Of a stretch of 64,000 nt of DNA, positions 1 through 6,565 are shown piece by piece. Below the pieces are notes generated by a model. That model made no database searches. It had not been told where the DNA came from and was given only the letters and a program-made list of their open reading frames with translations. The DNA is from Clostridiaceae bacterium. GTDB taxonomy: Bacteria; Bacillota; Clostridia; Oscillospirales; Acutalibacteraceae. The position numbers and the translations under genes were made by a program. Within the stretch, counting starts at the first letter, position 1. Each line of letters starts with the position of its first letter. The stretch spans positions 62,001 through 126,000 of the forward strand of contig JAEEWM010000026.1 of the NCBI GenBank assembly GCA_016287385.1, written 5' to 3'.

Positions 1-2238
1 AAACTCTTTGTTGTCGGCGACGTAAAGCAGAGTATATACGGTTTTCGCGGCTCAAATCCCGATATATTTCTTAAAAAGAAAAACGCGTACGGCGATTATT
101 CGACCGGCGGTAACGAAACGGGTAAAAGAATAACTCTTTCGCATAATTTCAGGAGCCGCAAGGGTATATGCGACGCGGTCAATTACTTTTTTGAGAATAT
201 TATGACGGGCGATGTCGGCAGTCTTACGTACGGCGAGGCGGAAAAGCTGAACCCCAAGGTAAACTATCCCGATAACGGCGAGACGGAAACCGACTTTCTG
301 CTTATCGACACGGCGGGCGATGACAGTGAAGACAGCGTTATTGAAATTGAAGCAAAGGCGATAGCGGAGTACGTTAAAAGCCTTGTATCGAAAAAAATAC
401 TGAGTGACAAAAATGGCGGACTTCGCCCGGTCGAATACGGAGATATTTGTATTCTTATGCCGAGTATTGAGAAAAAAGGAGTCGCCGTTGCCGATGTTCT
501 TACGAAATACGGTATACCCGCGGTTGTCAGCAGGGGCGGATTTCTTGAATCGACCGAGGTAATAACCGCGCTGTCTCTGCTTGCCGTTATAAACAACCCG
601 CAAAACGATGTTGAACTGCTTAAAGTAATGATGTCGCCGGTATACGGCTTTACCGCCGAAGACCTTGCCGAAATGCGAGTTGACAGAAAGGATATGAGCT
701 TATATTCCGCGTTGCGCCTTTATGCGGCTGAAAGCGAAAAGGCAAAGGCGTTTTTGGATGAACTCTCCGAACTGCGCCGAATGAGCTGTATGCTTCCGAT
801 TGACAGATTCGTATCATTCGCTCTCGATAAAACCGATATGGTAAACACCTTTTATTCCATGCCCGGCGGCAGTATTCGCGCGCAGAATCTTATGAAGCTT
901 ATGCAGTTGTCGGGCGAGTATTCATCGGGCGGAAGCGGAAGCGTTTTCGGCTTTCTCAAATATGTGATGTCCGCGGGCGACGATTCCTCTAAAACTGCGG
1001 ATTCGTCGGGCGACAGCGTCAGGATAATGTCTATTCACCGCTCAAAGGGATTGCAGTTTCCGGTCTGTATCGTTGCCGGACTGAGTATCCGCAAAAACAA
1101 CACGGATACGGCGCCGCCGTGCCTTTATTCACGTAACTACGGTATCGCTTTCAAATATTTTGATAAGGATACGCTTGAAAGCAAAGAAAACTTCGGCTGC
1201 GGTATTATAAAGAAGGAAATCAACGACGAAAAAGTCAGGGAAAGACTTCGCCTTCTTTACGTTGCGATGACCCGCGCCGAAGAAAAGCTCTGCGTCGTAT
1301 GCTGTATGAAGAACGCGGGAGCGGTGCTTGAAAAAGCGGCTGACGCTTCCGATACGGGTAAAGAGGCGATAAAGGGAAATTATATTATTTCATCATCAAG
1401 CTCCGCAAATTATATGCTCGCCGCGGCAATTCTTCATCCGGACGCGGATGAGTTTAGAAAAGTAATCGGCGAAGATATTACTTTAAGAAAAACCGAAAGC
1501 CGCATAAACTTCAGATTTATAAACTCCGCCGAAATAGAAATTGACGAGGCGGCGGAACGTGTTTCTGAACCCGATGAAGCTTTGGCTGAAAAACTCGACG
1601 GTAACATAGAATACGCGTACCCGTTTGCGGCGCTTGCCGATATTCCGGCAAAGGCGGCGGTTACAGCTCTTTCAAACAGGGAAGAGACAGAAGCGTTTGC
1701 TATGACCCAGCGTCCGTCGTTTATGCAAAAGGACGGTCTTTCGGCGGCGGGCAGAGGTACGGCAACGCATAAGGTGATGCAGTTTATCGACTTTTCAGAG
1801 TCGCCCGATATTGACGCCGAAATCGAAAAACTTGTTTTTGAGAACAGAATTTCCGAAAACGAGGCGGCGGCAGTCGACCGGCGTCAAATAAAGAACTTCT
1901 TTGACAGTCCGCTTTACAGGAGAATAATATCTTCCGGTACCGTCAGGCGCGAAATGCGTTTCCTTACCGAACTGCCTGTGTCGATGTACGGCGAAGGCGC
2001 AAAAGATTTGGAAGATAAATTTATTGTGCAGGGCGCGGTCGACTTGTGTTTCCTTGAACCTGACGGCGTGGTCGTGGTCGACTTTAAGACCGACAGGGTC
2101 GACAGTATGTCGGAACTGAAAAAACGGTATGCCGCTCAGCTCGGTATCTATTCGGTCGCTTGCGAAAAAATATTCGGCAAGAGCGTGAAAGAAAGAATAA
2201 TATATTCGTTCTGTTTGTCGGATGAAATAACGGTATAA
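1..2238 (+). CDS. addA: ATP-dependent helicase/nuclease subunit A, C-terminal part (5' end outside window)
   Basis: Partial gene: the reading frame is open from the first base, so about 745 C-terminal residues of a protein normally near 1,200 residues are present. AddA is the UvrD-type helicase and nuclease subunit of AddAB, which processes double-strand breaks for RecA loading. Visible motifs are GDVKQSIYGFRGS at the left edge (helicase motifs II/III region), RIMSIHRSKGLQFPV (motif V) and RLLYVAMTRAEEKL (motif VI). The C-terminal RecB-like nuclease domain shows AGRGTATHKVMQF, then GAVDLCF and VVVDFKTDRV, which carry the acidic and lysine catalytic residues, and a following QLGIY. addB would be expected just upstream. 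The gene ends at a strong terminator. Confidence 0.95.
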   Translation, partial: KLFVVGDVKQSIYGFRGSNPDIFLKKKNAYGDYSTGGNETGKRITLSHNFRSRKGICDAVNYFFENIMTGDVGSLTYGEAEKLNPKVNYPDNGETETDFLLIDTAGDDSEDSVIEIEAKAIAEYVKSLVSKKILSDKNGGLRPVEYGDICILMPSIEKKGVAVADVLTKYGIPAVVSRGGFLESTEVITALSLLAVINNPQNDVELLKVMMSPVYGFTAEDLAEMRVDRKDMSLYSALRLYAAESEKAKAFLDELSELRRMSCMLPIDRFVSFALDKTDMVNTFYSMPGGSIRAQNLMKLMQLSGEYSSGGSGSVFGFLKYVMSAGDDSSKTADSSGDSVRIMSIHRSKGLQFPVCIVAGLSIRKNNTDTAPPCLYSRNYGIAFKYFDKDTLESKENFGCGIIKKEINDEKVRERLRLLYVAMTRAEEKLCVVCCMKNAGAVLEKAADASDTGKEAIKGNYIISSSSSANYMLAAAILHPDADEFRKVIGEDITLRKTESRINFRFINSAEIEIDEAAERVSEPDEALAEKLDGNIEYAYPFAALADIPAKAAVTALSNREETEAFAMTQRPSFMQKDGLSAAGRGTATHKVMQFIDFSESPDIDAEIEKLVFENRISENEAAAVDRRQIKNFFDSPLYRRIISSGTVRREMRFLTELPVSMYGEGAKDLEDKFIVQGAVDLCFLEPDGVVVVDFKTDRVDSMSELKKRYAAQLGIYSVACEKIFGKSVKERIIYSFCLSDEITV

Positions 2239-2242
2239 AATC

Positions 2243-2274
2243 AAAAGCGGAGCCGCGTCTGCGGCTCCGCTTTT
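2243..2274 (+). terminator. Intrinsic terminator of addA, probably bidirectional
   Basis: A perfect 14-bp stem (AAAAGCGGAGCCGC / GCGGCTCCGCTTTT) with a 4-base loop begins 4 bases after the addA stop. The A/T arms let it work in both directions, so it probably also ends the convergent XRE regulator gene. Confidence 0.9.
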
Positions 2275-2285
2275 GACATATTCGT

Positions 2286-2693
2286 TTATTTTTTCTCGCT
2301 ATAAAGGCGGTTTATTAACGCCATAACTTCGTTTCGCTGTTCTTTGCTCAGCTCTCTGCACGCCTTAACGCAGTTGATTTCGTTTATCGTAAGCGTTAAT
2401 TCCGCGCGCTTTTTGAGCGGCGGCTCCGCCTCCGAAAGGCGCTGTACACCGCCGGCGCTTTTCAAATCGTTGGTTTCGCCGCCGTCCGCACCTAATACAA
2501 GCATATTTATTGATACCGTATAAAGGTTCGCGAGCTTTGCGAGCATTTCCGGCGTGGGGTTTCCGTGAAGCTCCATACGGGCATAAGTATTTTTCTTTAT
2601 GCCCAACGCGTCCGCCGCGGTCTGCTGGGTATAACCGGCGAGTTTTCGGTAGGTTGATATCCTTTTATTTATCGGTTTTATCTGTTCTTTCAT
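2286..2693 (-). CDS. XRE-family helix-turn-helix transcriptional regulator
   Basis: A 135-residue cytoplasmic DNA-binding protein. Residues about 8-65 form a HTH_3 domain: RKLAGYTQQTAADALGIKK is the helix-turn-helix, followed by MLAKLANLYTVSINMLV, the usual end of an XRE domain. The C-terminal half (about 70 residues) is polar and matches no family I recognise. I place the start at the ATG at 2693 because GGGTGATTG lies just upstream at good spacing; an in-frame GTG nine bases further up is the alternative. It is transcribed divergently from tRNA-Thr and shares its upstream region. A 7-bp dyad (2707-2731) in that region is a plausible self-operator. Target genes cannot be told from sequence. 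Confidence 0.8.
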   Translation of the reverse strand: MKEQIKPINKRISTYRKLAGYTQQTAADALGIKKNTYARMELHGNPTPEMLAKLANLYTVSINMLVLGADGGETNDLKSAGGVQRLSEAEPPLKKRAELTLTINEINCVKACRELSKEQRNEVMALINRLYSEKK

Positions 2694-2706
2694 CTCAATC
2701 ACCCAA

Positions 2707-2731
2707 AATACTCTTGACTAAACCGAGTATT
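2707..2731. promoter_or_regulatory. Dyad AATACTC-N11-GAGTATT, candidate operator of the XRE regulator
   Basis: Perfect 7-bp inverted repeat whose 25-bp span covers the -35 and part of the spacer of the tRNA-Thr promoter and lies just upstream of the divergent XRE gene. Its size and position fit an XRE-dimer site; binding is inference. Confidence 0.4.
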
Positions 2732-2742
2732 GTTGTTATAAT
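2714..2742 (+). promoter_or_regulatory. Promoter of tRNA-Thr
   Basis: TTGACT, a 17-bp spacer and TATAAT, with the tRNA starting 11 bp after the -10 box. This is a near-consensus housekeeping sigma promoter. Confidence 0.85.
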
Positions 2743-2753
2743 TACATTTGTTC

Positions 2754-2829
2754 GCTGAAGTGGCTCAGTTGGTAGAGCAGCTGATTCGTAATCAGCAGGT
2801 CGTGGGTTCAAGTCCCATCTTCAGCTCCA
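2754..2829 (+). tRNA. tRNA-Thr (anticodon CGT)
   Basis: A 76-nt cloverleaf including an encoded CCA. The acceptor stem is GCTGAAG/CTTCAGC, the D arm contains CTCAGTTGGTAGAG, and the anticodon stem GCTGA/TCAGC encloses TTCGTAA, giving anticodon CGT that reads ACG. The T arm is GTGGG-TTCAAGT-CCCAT. It has its own promoter and terminator and stands alone. Confidence 0.97.
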
Positions 2830-2830
2830 G

Positions 2831-2864
2831 GCAGTCGGCGCCTTTCGCGTTGACTGCTTTTTTT
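2831..2864 (+). terminator. Terminator of tRNA-Thr
   Basis: GCAGTC...GACTGC hairpin, extended by wobble and GC pairs to about 10 bp, followed by seven T. It begins one base after the tRNA CCA. Confidence 0.85.
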
Positions 2865-2936
2865 ACCCTATTATATTATACGAATTTGTCGAAAATTGTC
2901 AAGGGCTCGCTATTCGACATTTACGGGAGTTGTTCT

Positions 2937-3500
2937 ATGATATATCTTGATTATGCCGTCTGCGGCGAAAGCGTCGCGGCGCAGCGTGCCACGGCAAAAG
3001 CCATGCTTTCGGCTTTGATTGAACACGCATTCGGAATAAGCAAAGCAAACGAGCTTATGCAAACAGCAAAGGGCGGCAAGCTGTATATTGAAAACGCCGA
3101 TTTTGATTTTTCGAATTCCCATACCGGCGGCGCGGTCGCCGTCGCGGCGTGCGGAGAAGGAGCGATACTCGGTAATCTGATTATTTCAGATAAAAGCGCG
3201 GATAAAATCGGAGTTGATATAGAGAGCAAAAGCCGCGACGTGAAAAAAGAATCACTCGTGCGTATCGCGAAAAAGCTTTTCAGTAAAAAGGAATTTGAAT
3301 ATCTGAATATTGAAGCGGACGGCTGTAAAACGCGGTTTCTTGAACTCTGGACAAAGAAGGAGGCGATTGTCAAAGCAACCGGCGAGGGACTTGCGGGAAT
3401 AAGCGGAGCGGATACCTTTTCTTTCTCCGGCGCGTTTCTCGAGACCTACTGCGTCACCGTCGGAAACGTCGAATATATTATTTCGGTTGCGGCAATATAA
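2937..3500 (+). CDS. 4'-phosphopantetheinyl transferase, Sfp/AcpS superfamily
   Basis: 187 residues. The family transfers 4'-phosphopantetheine from CoA to a serine of acyl or peptidyl carrier proteins. The two magnesium- and CoA-binding signatures are visible: KIGVDIESK near residue 90 and FLELWTKKEAIVKATGEGL near residue 143. It resembles the single-chain Sfp type rather than the short trimeric AcpS. The start at 2937 has GGGAG upstream; the longer in-frame opening runs back through the tRNA and is not real. The next gene starts 5 bases after the stop, so the two are co-transcribed, although no functional link is evident. No carrier protein or synthase gene lies nearby, so the substrate is unknown. 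Confidence 0.85.
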   Translation: MIYLDYAVCGESVAAQRATAKAMLSALIEHAFGISKANELMQTAKGGKLYIENADFDFSNSHTGGAVAVAACGEGAILGNLIISDKSADKIGVDIESKSRDVKKESLVRIAKKLFSKKEFEYLNIEADGCKTRFLELWTKKEAIVKATGEGLAGISGADTFSFSGAFLETYCVTVGNVEYIISVAAI

Positions 3501-3505
3501 GAATT

Positions 3506-4375
3506 ATGAAAAGATTATTTTGTATTTTATGCGCGGTCATCGGTATTATGCTTTCCGTGCCGTGGTATTGCACGGCGGAAGCCGCGTATACCTACCGGAC
3601 GGAAAACGGCTGCGCCGTTATCTCCGCGGTAAGCGGTCTGTGCGGCGAGTTGGTAATACCCGCGTCGGTTGACGGGTACACGGTCGTCGTGATAGACGAC
3701 TGGGCGTTTGAGGGAAACAATGATATTGAGAGCGTAATTCTCCCGGAAGGAATAACTAAAATCGGCGACGGCGCGTTCTCGGGATGCAAAAACCTTAAAG
3801 CCGTGGTTTTGAAGAACGGTATAACGTCGATAGGGTGGGACGCTTTCTCGAACTGTTCAAAGCTAACCGAAATCGCTTTGCCGGACAGCGTCGTTTCCAT
3901 CGGCGGTTTTGCTTTCAGCGGTTGTACTGCGCTTGAAACGGTGAAACTTTCAAGCGGTGTGGCGGCAGTCGCAAATTTTTCTTTTGAAAAATGCAGGAAT
4001 CTCAAAACCGTCTATTTACCCGCCGGAATAAAGAGTATCGGTCTTTGCGCGTTTTGCGACTGCGGCATATACGATATTTATTACGACGCCGATAAAACAG
4101 ACAGGCTCGGTATCAATACGCTTTCCGGCAATAAGAATATTTATTCCGCCGTCTGGCATTACGGCAATGCGCAAAAGGGCTCGCTTGCCGGCGATGTAAA
4201 CGGCGACGGCTCTCTTAATAATAAGGACCTGACAAGACTCTTTCAGAGCCTTTCGGGCTGGCAGGTCGAAATAAACGAACCGGCGCTTGATATAAATTGC
4301 GACGGTTCGGTGAATAACAAGGACCTTACAAGACTGTTTCAGTATTTAAGCGACTGGGAAGTTGAAATCTTTTGA
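3506..4375 (+). CDS. Secreted BspA-type leucine-rich-repeat protein with C-terminal dockerin-like module
   Basis: 289 residues. A signal peptide (residues 1-27) is followed by about six LRR_5/BspA repeats of the form AFSGCKNLKAVVLKNGITSIG (residues about 60-200). From about residue 229 come two EF-hand-like dockerin repeats: GDVNGDGSLNNKDLTRLFQ and DINCDGSVNNKDLTRLFQ. Each has calcium-ligand positions D-x-N-x-D-G and the helix LTRLFQxLSxW. BspA repeats mediate adhesion or binding; dockerins normally dock onto cohesins. No cohesin is present in the window, so the partner is unknown. The same module with the same NNKDLTRLFQYLSDW wording occurs in the protein at 26936-28567. It follows the phosphopantetheinyl transferase by 5 bases and is closed by two terminators. 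Confidence 0.85.
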   Translation: MKRLFCILCAVIGIMLSVPWYCTAEAAYTYRTENGCAVISAVSGLCGELVIPASVDGYTVVVIDDWAFEGNNDIESVILPEGITKIGDGAFSGCKNLKAVVLKNGITSIGWDAFSNCSKLTEIALPDSVVSIGGFAFSGCTALETVKLSSGVAAVANFSFEKCRNLKTVYLPAGIKSIGLCAFCDCGIYDIYYDADKTDRLGINTLSGNKNIYSAVWHYGNAQKGSLAGDVNGDGSLNNKDLTRLFQSLSGWQVEINEPALDINCDGSVNNKDLTRLFQYLSDWEVEIF

Positions 4376-4392
4376 CTATATGTTTTAATTGC

Positions 4393-4422
4393 CGCGGCGG
4401 AGTGTTTCGCCGCGCTTTTTTT
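4393..4422 (+). terminator. Terminator 1 after the LRR-dockerin gene
   Basis: CGCGGCG / CGCCGCG stem (7 bp plus weak inner pairs), one C, then a run of seven T. Confidence 0.8.
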
Positions 4423-4428
4423 GCGATG

Positions 4429-4463
4429 AAATCGCCTTCTTTTTCAAGAGGGCGATTTTTTTT
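4429..4463 (+). terminator. Terminator 2, tandem
   Basis: AAATCGCC / GGCGATTT 8-bp stem with a 14-base loop and a run of T. The pair of tandem terminators insulates the following dcw promoter. Confidence 0.75.
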
Positions 4464-4483
4464 GGAAAAATTAAAAAAAATAC

Positions 4484-4512
4484 TTGATTTTTATGGAAAG
4501 TGGCTATATAAT
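4484..4512 (+). promoter_or_regulatory. Main promoter of the mraZ/dcw operon
   Basis: TTGATT, 17-bp spacer, TATAAT. It lies about 85 bp upstream of the mraZ start, immediately before an array of MraZ-type boxes. Confidence 0.85.
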
Positions 4513-4565
4513 ACGAATTAGTGGGGAAAAGTGTCTCCAATTACCATAAAAGTGTATCAAAGTGT
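4497..4565 (+). promoter_or_regulatory. MraZ operator array (AAAGTGK boxes)
   Basis: AAAGTGG at 4497 (inside the promoter spacer) and AAAGTGT at 4528, 4549 and 4559, plus a degenerate TTAGTGG at 4518. The starts are 31, 21 and 10 bp apart, so all lie on one face of the helix. AAAGTG-type direct repeats upstream of mraZ are the known target of MraZ in Mollicutes. Autoregulation here is inferred. Confidence 0.75.
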
Positions 4566-4595
4566 TGAATTTCCGGTTAGAGGGGGGTGGCAGGT

Positions 4596-5021
4596 ATGCT
4601 TTATGGCGGTTATGACCACAGCGTGGATAAAAAAGGCAGACTTGCCATACCGTCAAAACTGCGCGACGAGCTCGGCGAAAACTTTATGATATGCCGCGGC
4701 ATTTACGGGAAGCGCTGTATATGCGTTTATCCGATAGGCGAATGGGAAAAACTCGTTGAGAAAATCAGTCAACTGCCTTCGGCGAGGTCGAGCGTGGTTA
4801 AGCGGTTTTTATATGACGGCGCCTTTAACGTTGAATTTGATTCTCAGGGCAGAATACTGATACCTGCCTCGCTAAGGGAATTTGCTTCGCTTGAAACCGA
4901 AGCGCATATAATCGGTGTTGATTCAAATCTTGAAATATGGAATAAAGACGTATGGGCAAAGGAAAACCTCGAATACACACCTGAATCAATTGCTTCAATA
5001 GTCGAAGAACTCGATTTCTGA
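4596..5021 (+). CDS. mraZ: Transcriptional regulator MraZ
   Basis: 141 residues, the usual length. MraZ is an AbrB-fold ring protein that binds direct repeats upstream of its own operon and represses division and cell-wall genes. Two SpoVT/AbrB half-domains are visible: DKKGRLAIPSKLRDEL (residues about 12-27) and DSQGRILIPASLREFA (about 82-97). I choose the ATG at 4596 because AGGGGGGTGG ends 5 bases before it; an in-frame GTG at 4587 lies inside that ribosome binding site. It is first in the dcw operon and its stop lies one base before rsmH. Confidence 0.95.
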   Translation: MLYGGYDHSVDKKGRLAIPSKLRDELGENFMICRGIYGKRCICVYPIGEWEKLVEKISQLPSARSSVVKRFLYDGAFNVEFDSQGRILIPASLREFASLETEAHIIGVDSNLEIWNKDVWAKENLEYTPESIASIVEELDF

Positions 5022-5022
5022 T

Positions 5023-5958
5023 ATGGAATTCAAACATAAACCGGTATTGCTTGACGAAGCGATACGTTCCCTCGATATAAAACCTGACGGTATCTATGTT
5101 GACGGTACCGTGGGCGGCGCGGGACATTCGCTTGAAATAGTGAAGAGGCTGACGACCGGAAAGCTTTTCGCGTTTGACCGCGACCCGCAGGCGGTTGCGG
5201 TGGCGCGCGAGCGGCTGAGCGGTTTTCACGCTACCGTGATAGAAGATAATTTTGATAATATGCGGGAGGCACTAATACGGTGCGGCGTCACTTCGGTAGA
5301 CGGTGTGCTTTTGGATTTGGGCGTTTCCTCCTATCAGCTCGATAATGCCTCCCGCGGTTTCTCCTACCGTAATGACGCGCCGCTCGATATGCGGATGTCT
5401 TCAAGCGGTATTACCGCGGCGGATGTGGTAAACACTTATTCCGCAGAGGAACTTACAAGAGTGTTCAGAGATTACGGCGAAGAAAGATTTGCCGCAAAGA
5501 TAGCGTCGAGAATTGTCGCCGAAAGACAAAAGAAGTCAATAAACGGCACATTGCAGCTTGCAAACCTTATTGCTTCGTGTATGCCTCCGGCGGCGAGGCG
5601 TGACGGCAATCCGGCAAGACGGTGCTTTCAGGCGCTTCGCATTGAAGTCAACGGCGAGCTCGAAAGCCTCGGCAAAGTCCTTGATCAGGCGTTTGATTTG
5701 CTAAGCGTTGGCGGCGTGCTTGCGATAATAACCTTTCATTCGCTTGAAGACAGGGCGGTTAAGCTTAAATTCAAAGAGTTTTGTACCGGATGTACCTGTC
5801 CCGCGGATTTTCCGGTTTGCGTATGCGGTAAAACGCCCCGCGGCGAGCCGGTAACAAGAAAACCAATACTGCCGGGTGAAGAAGAAATAAACGAAAATCC
5901 GCGAAGTCGAAGCGCAAAGCTTCGCGCGGTTAAAAAGATACAGGGAGATAAACAGTGA
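5023..5958 (+). CDS. rsmH: 16S rRNA (cytosine(1402)-N(4))-methyltransferase
   Basis: 311 residues, full length. RsmH (MraW) methylates N4 of C1402 in the decoding centre of 16S rRNA using S-adenosylmethionine. The start HKPVLLDEAI, the SAM-binding YVDGTVGGAGHS, FAFDRDPQA, LLDLGVSSYQLD, GFSYR, LDMRM and the C-terminal ITFHSLEDRAVK are all typical. It starts one base after mraZ and overlaps ftsL by four bases, the usual order of the cluster. Confidence 0.97.
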   Translation: MEFKHKPVLLDEAIRSLDIKPDGIYVDGTVGGAGHSLEIVKRLTTGKLFAFDRDPQAVAVARERLSGFHATVIEDNFDNMREALIRCGVTSVDGVLLDLGVSSYQLDNASRGFSYRNDAPLDMRMSSSGITAADVVNTYSAEELTRVFRDYGEERFAAKIASRIVAERQKKSINGTLQLANLIASCMPPAARRDGNPARRCFQALRIEVNGELESLGKVLDQAFDLLSVGGVLAIITFHSLEDRAVKLKFKEFCTGCTCPADFPVCVCGKTPRGEPVTRKPILPGEEEINENPRSRSAKLRAVKKIQGDKQ

Positions 5959-6437
5959 ATAATATTAAGTATTACAACGACAGCCTCGCGTACGATTTCA
6001 ATATGTTTATGCCGCGCAGCAACGCCGCGCCTCGTGTGCGTGAGGACGATAATATTGTAAAATTGCCGAAAACCGCTCAAAAAACACGCAAGCGCAGGAA
6101 AGCGGCGTCACGCCGTCTTACCGCGAGCGCTTTTGCCGTACTCACGAGTGTCATGATACTTGCGGCACTGTGCGGCAATATCTTTCTGCGTCTGCAAATC
6201 AACGAGGTAAACTCGCAGATAAACAAGGTGAAGAGTGAAATCGATGCCGCCCAAAGCGAGCGGACAAGTCTTTCGGTTGAGCTCGAACGAAAGATATCTT
6301 TTTCAAATATCGAACTTGAAGCGACCGAGCTCGGTATGCACAAAATGGATCAGGATCAGGTAAAATATATCCGTGTGAACGATAAAAACACCGCTGTCAC
6401 CAAAAACGGCAGTTTAGAGGCGAGCAGCAGTGATTAA
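5955..6437 (+). CDS. ftsL: FtsL-like septum membrane protein
   Basis: 160 residues with a GTG start overlapping the rsmH stop (GTGA). The protein has a basic cytoplasmic N-terminus (KTRKRRKAASRR, about residues 43-54) and one membrane segment (about 57-80, VLTSVMILAALCGNIFL). A leucine-zipper-like coiled coil follows (about 82-115: INEVNSQINKVKSEIDAAQSER), then a short tail. Sequence identity in this family is very low; the call rests on position between rsmH and the division PBP and on this topology. FtsL forms a complex with FtsB/DivIC and FtsQ/DivIB at the division site. No FtsB/DivIC gene is adjacent. Confidence 0.8.
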   Translation: MNNIKYYNDSLAYDFNMFMPRSNAAPRVREDDNIVKLPKTAQKTRKRRKAASRRLTASAFAVLTSVMILAALCGNIFLRLQINEVNSQINKVKSEIDAAQSERTSLSVELERKISFSNIELEATELGMHKMDQDQVKYIRVNDKNTAVTKNGSLEASSSD

Positions 6438-6479
6438 GGTATACGGCAAAAATCAGAATAATATAATGTAAAAGAATAC

Positions 6480-6510
6480 GGGAGTAAAGAAAATCTTTGC
6501 TCTCGTTTTC
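6480..6510 (+). other. Hairpin between ftsL and the PBP gene, terminator-like but weak
   Basis: An 11-bp stem (GGGAGTAAAGA / TCTTTGCTCTC, with G-T pairs) closes a 3-base loop and is followed by GTTTTC. It could trim transcription within the cluster or protect an mRNA end. Confidence 0.4.
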
Positions 6511-6565
6511 AACCTATAATGGTTATGATATTTTTTCGGCTTTCGAAGCGCAAGGGGGGCAAAAA

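Noticed and set aside
2748-2936. Long in-frame extension of the phosphopantetheinyl transferase
   Set aside because: It reads through tRNA-Thr and its terminator; the family's N-terminus fits the ATG at 2937.
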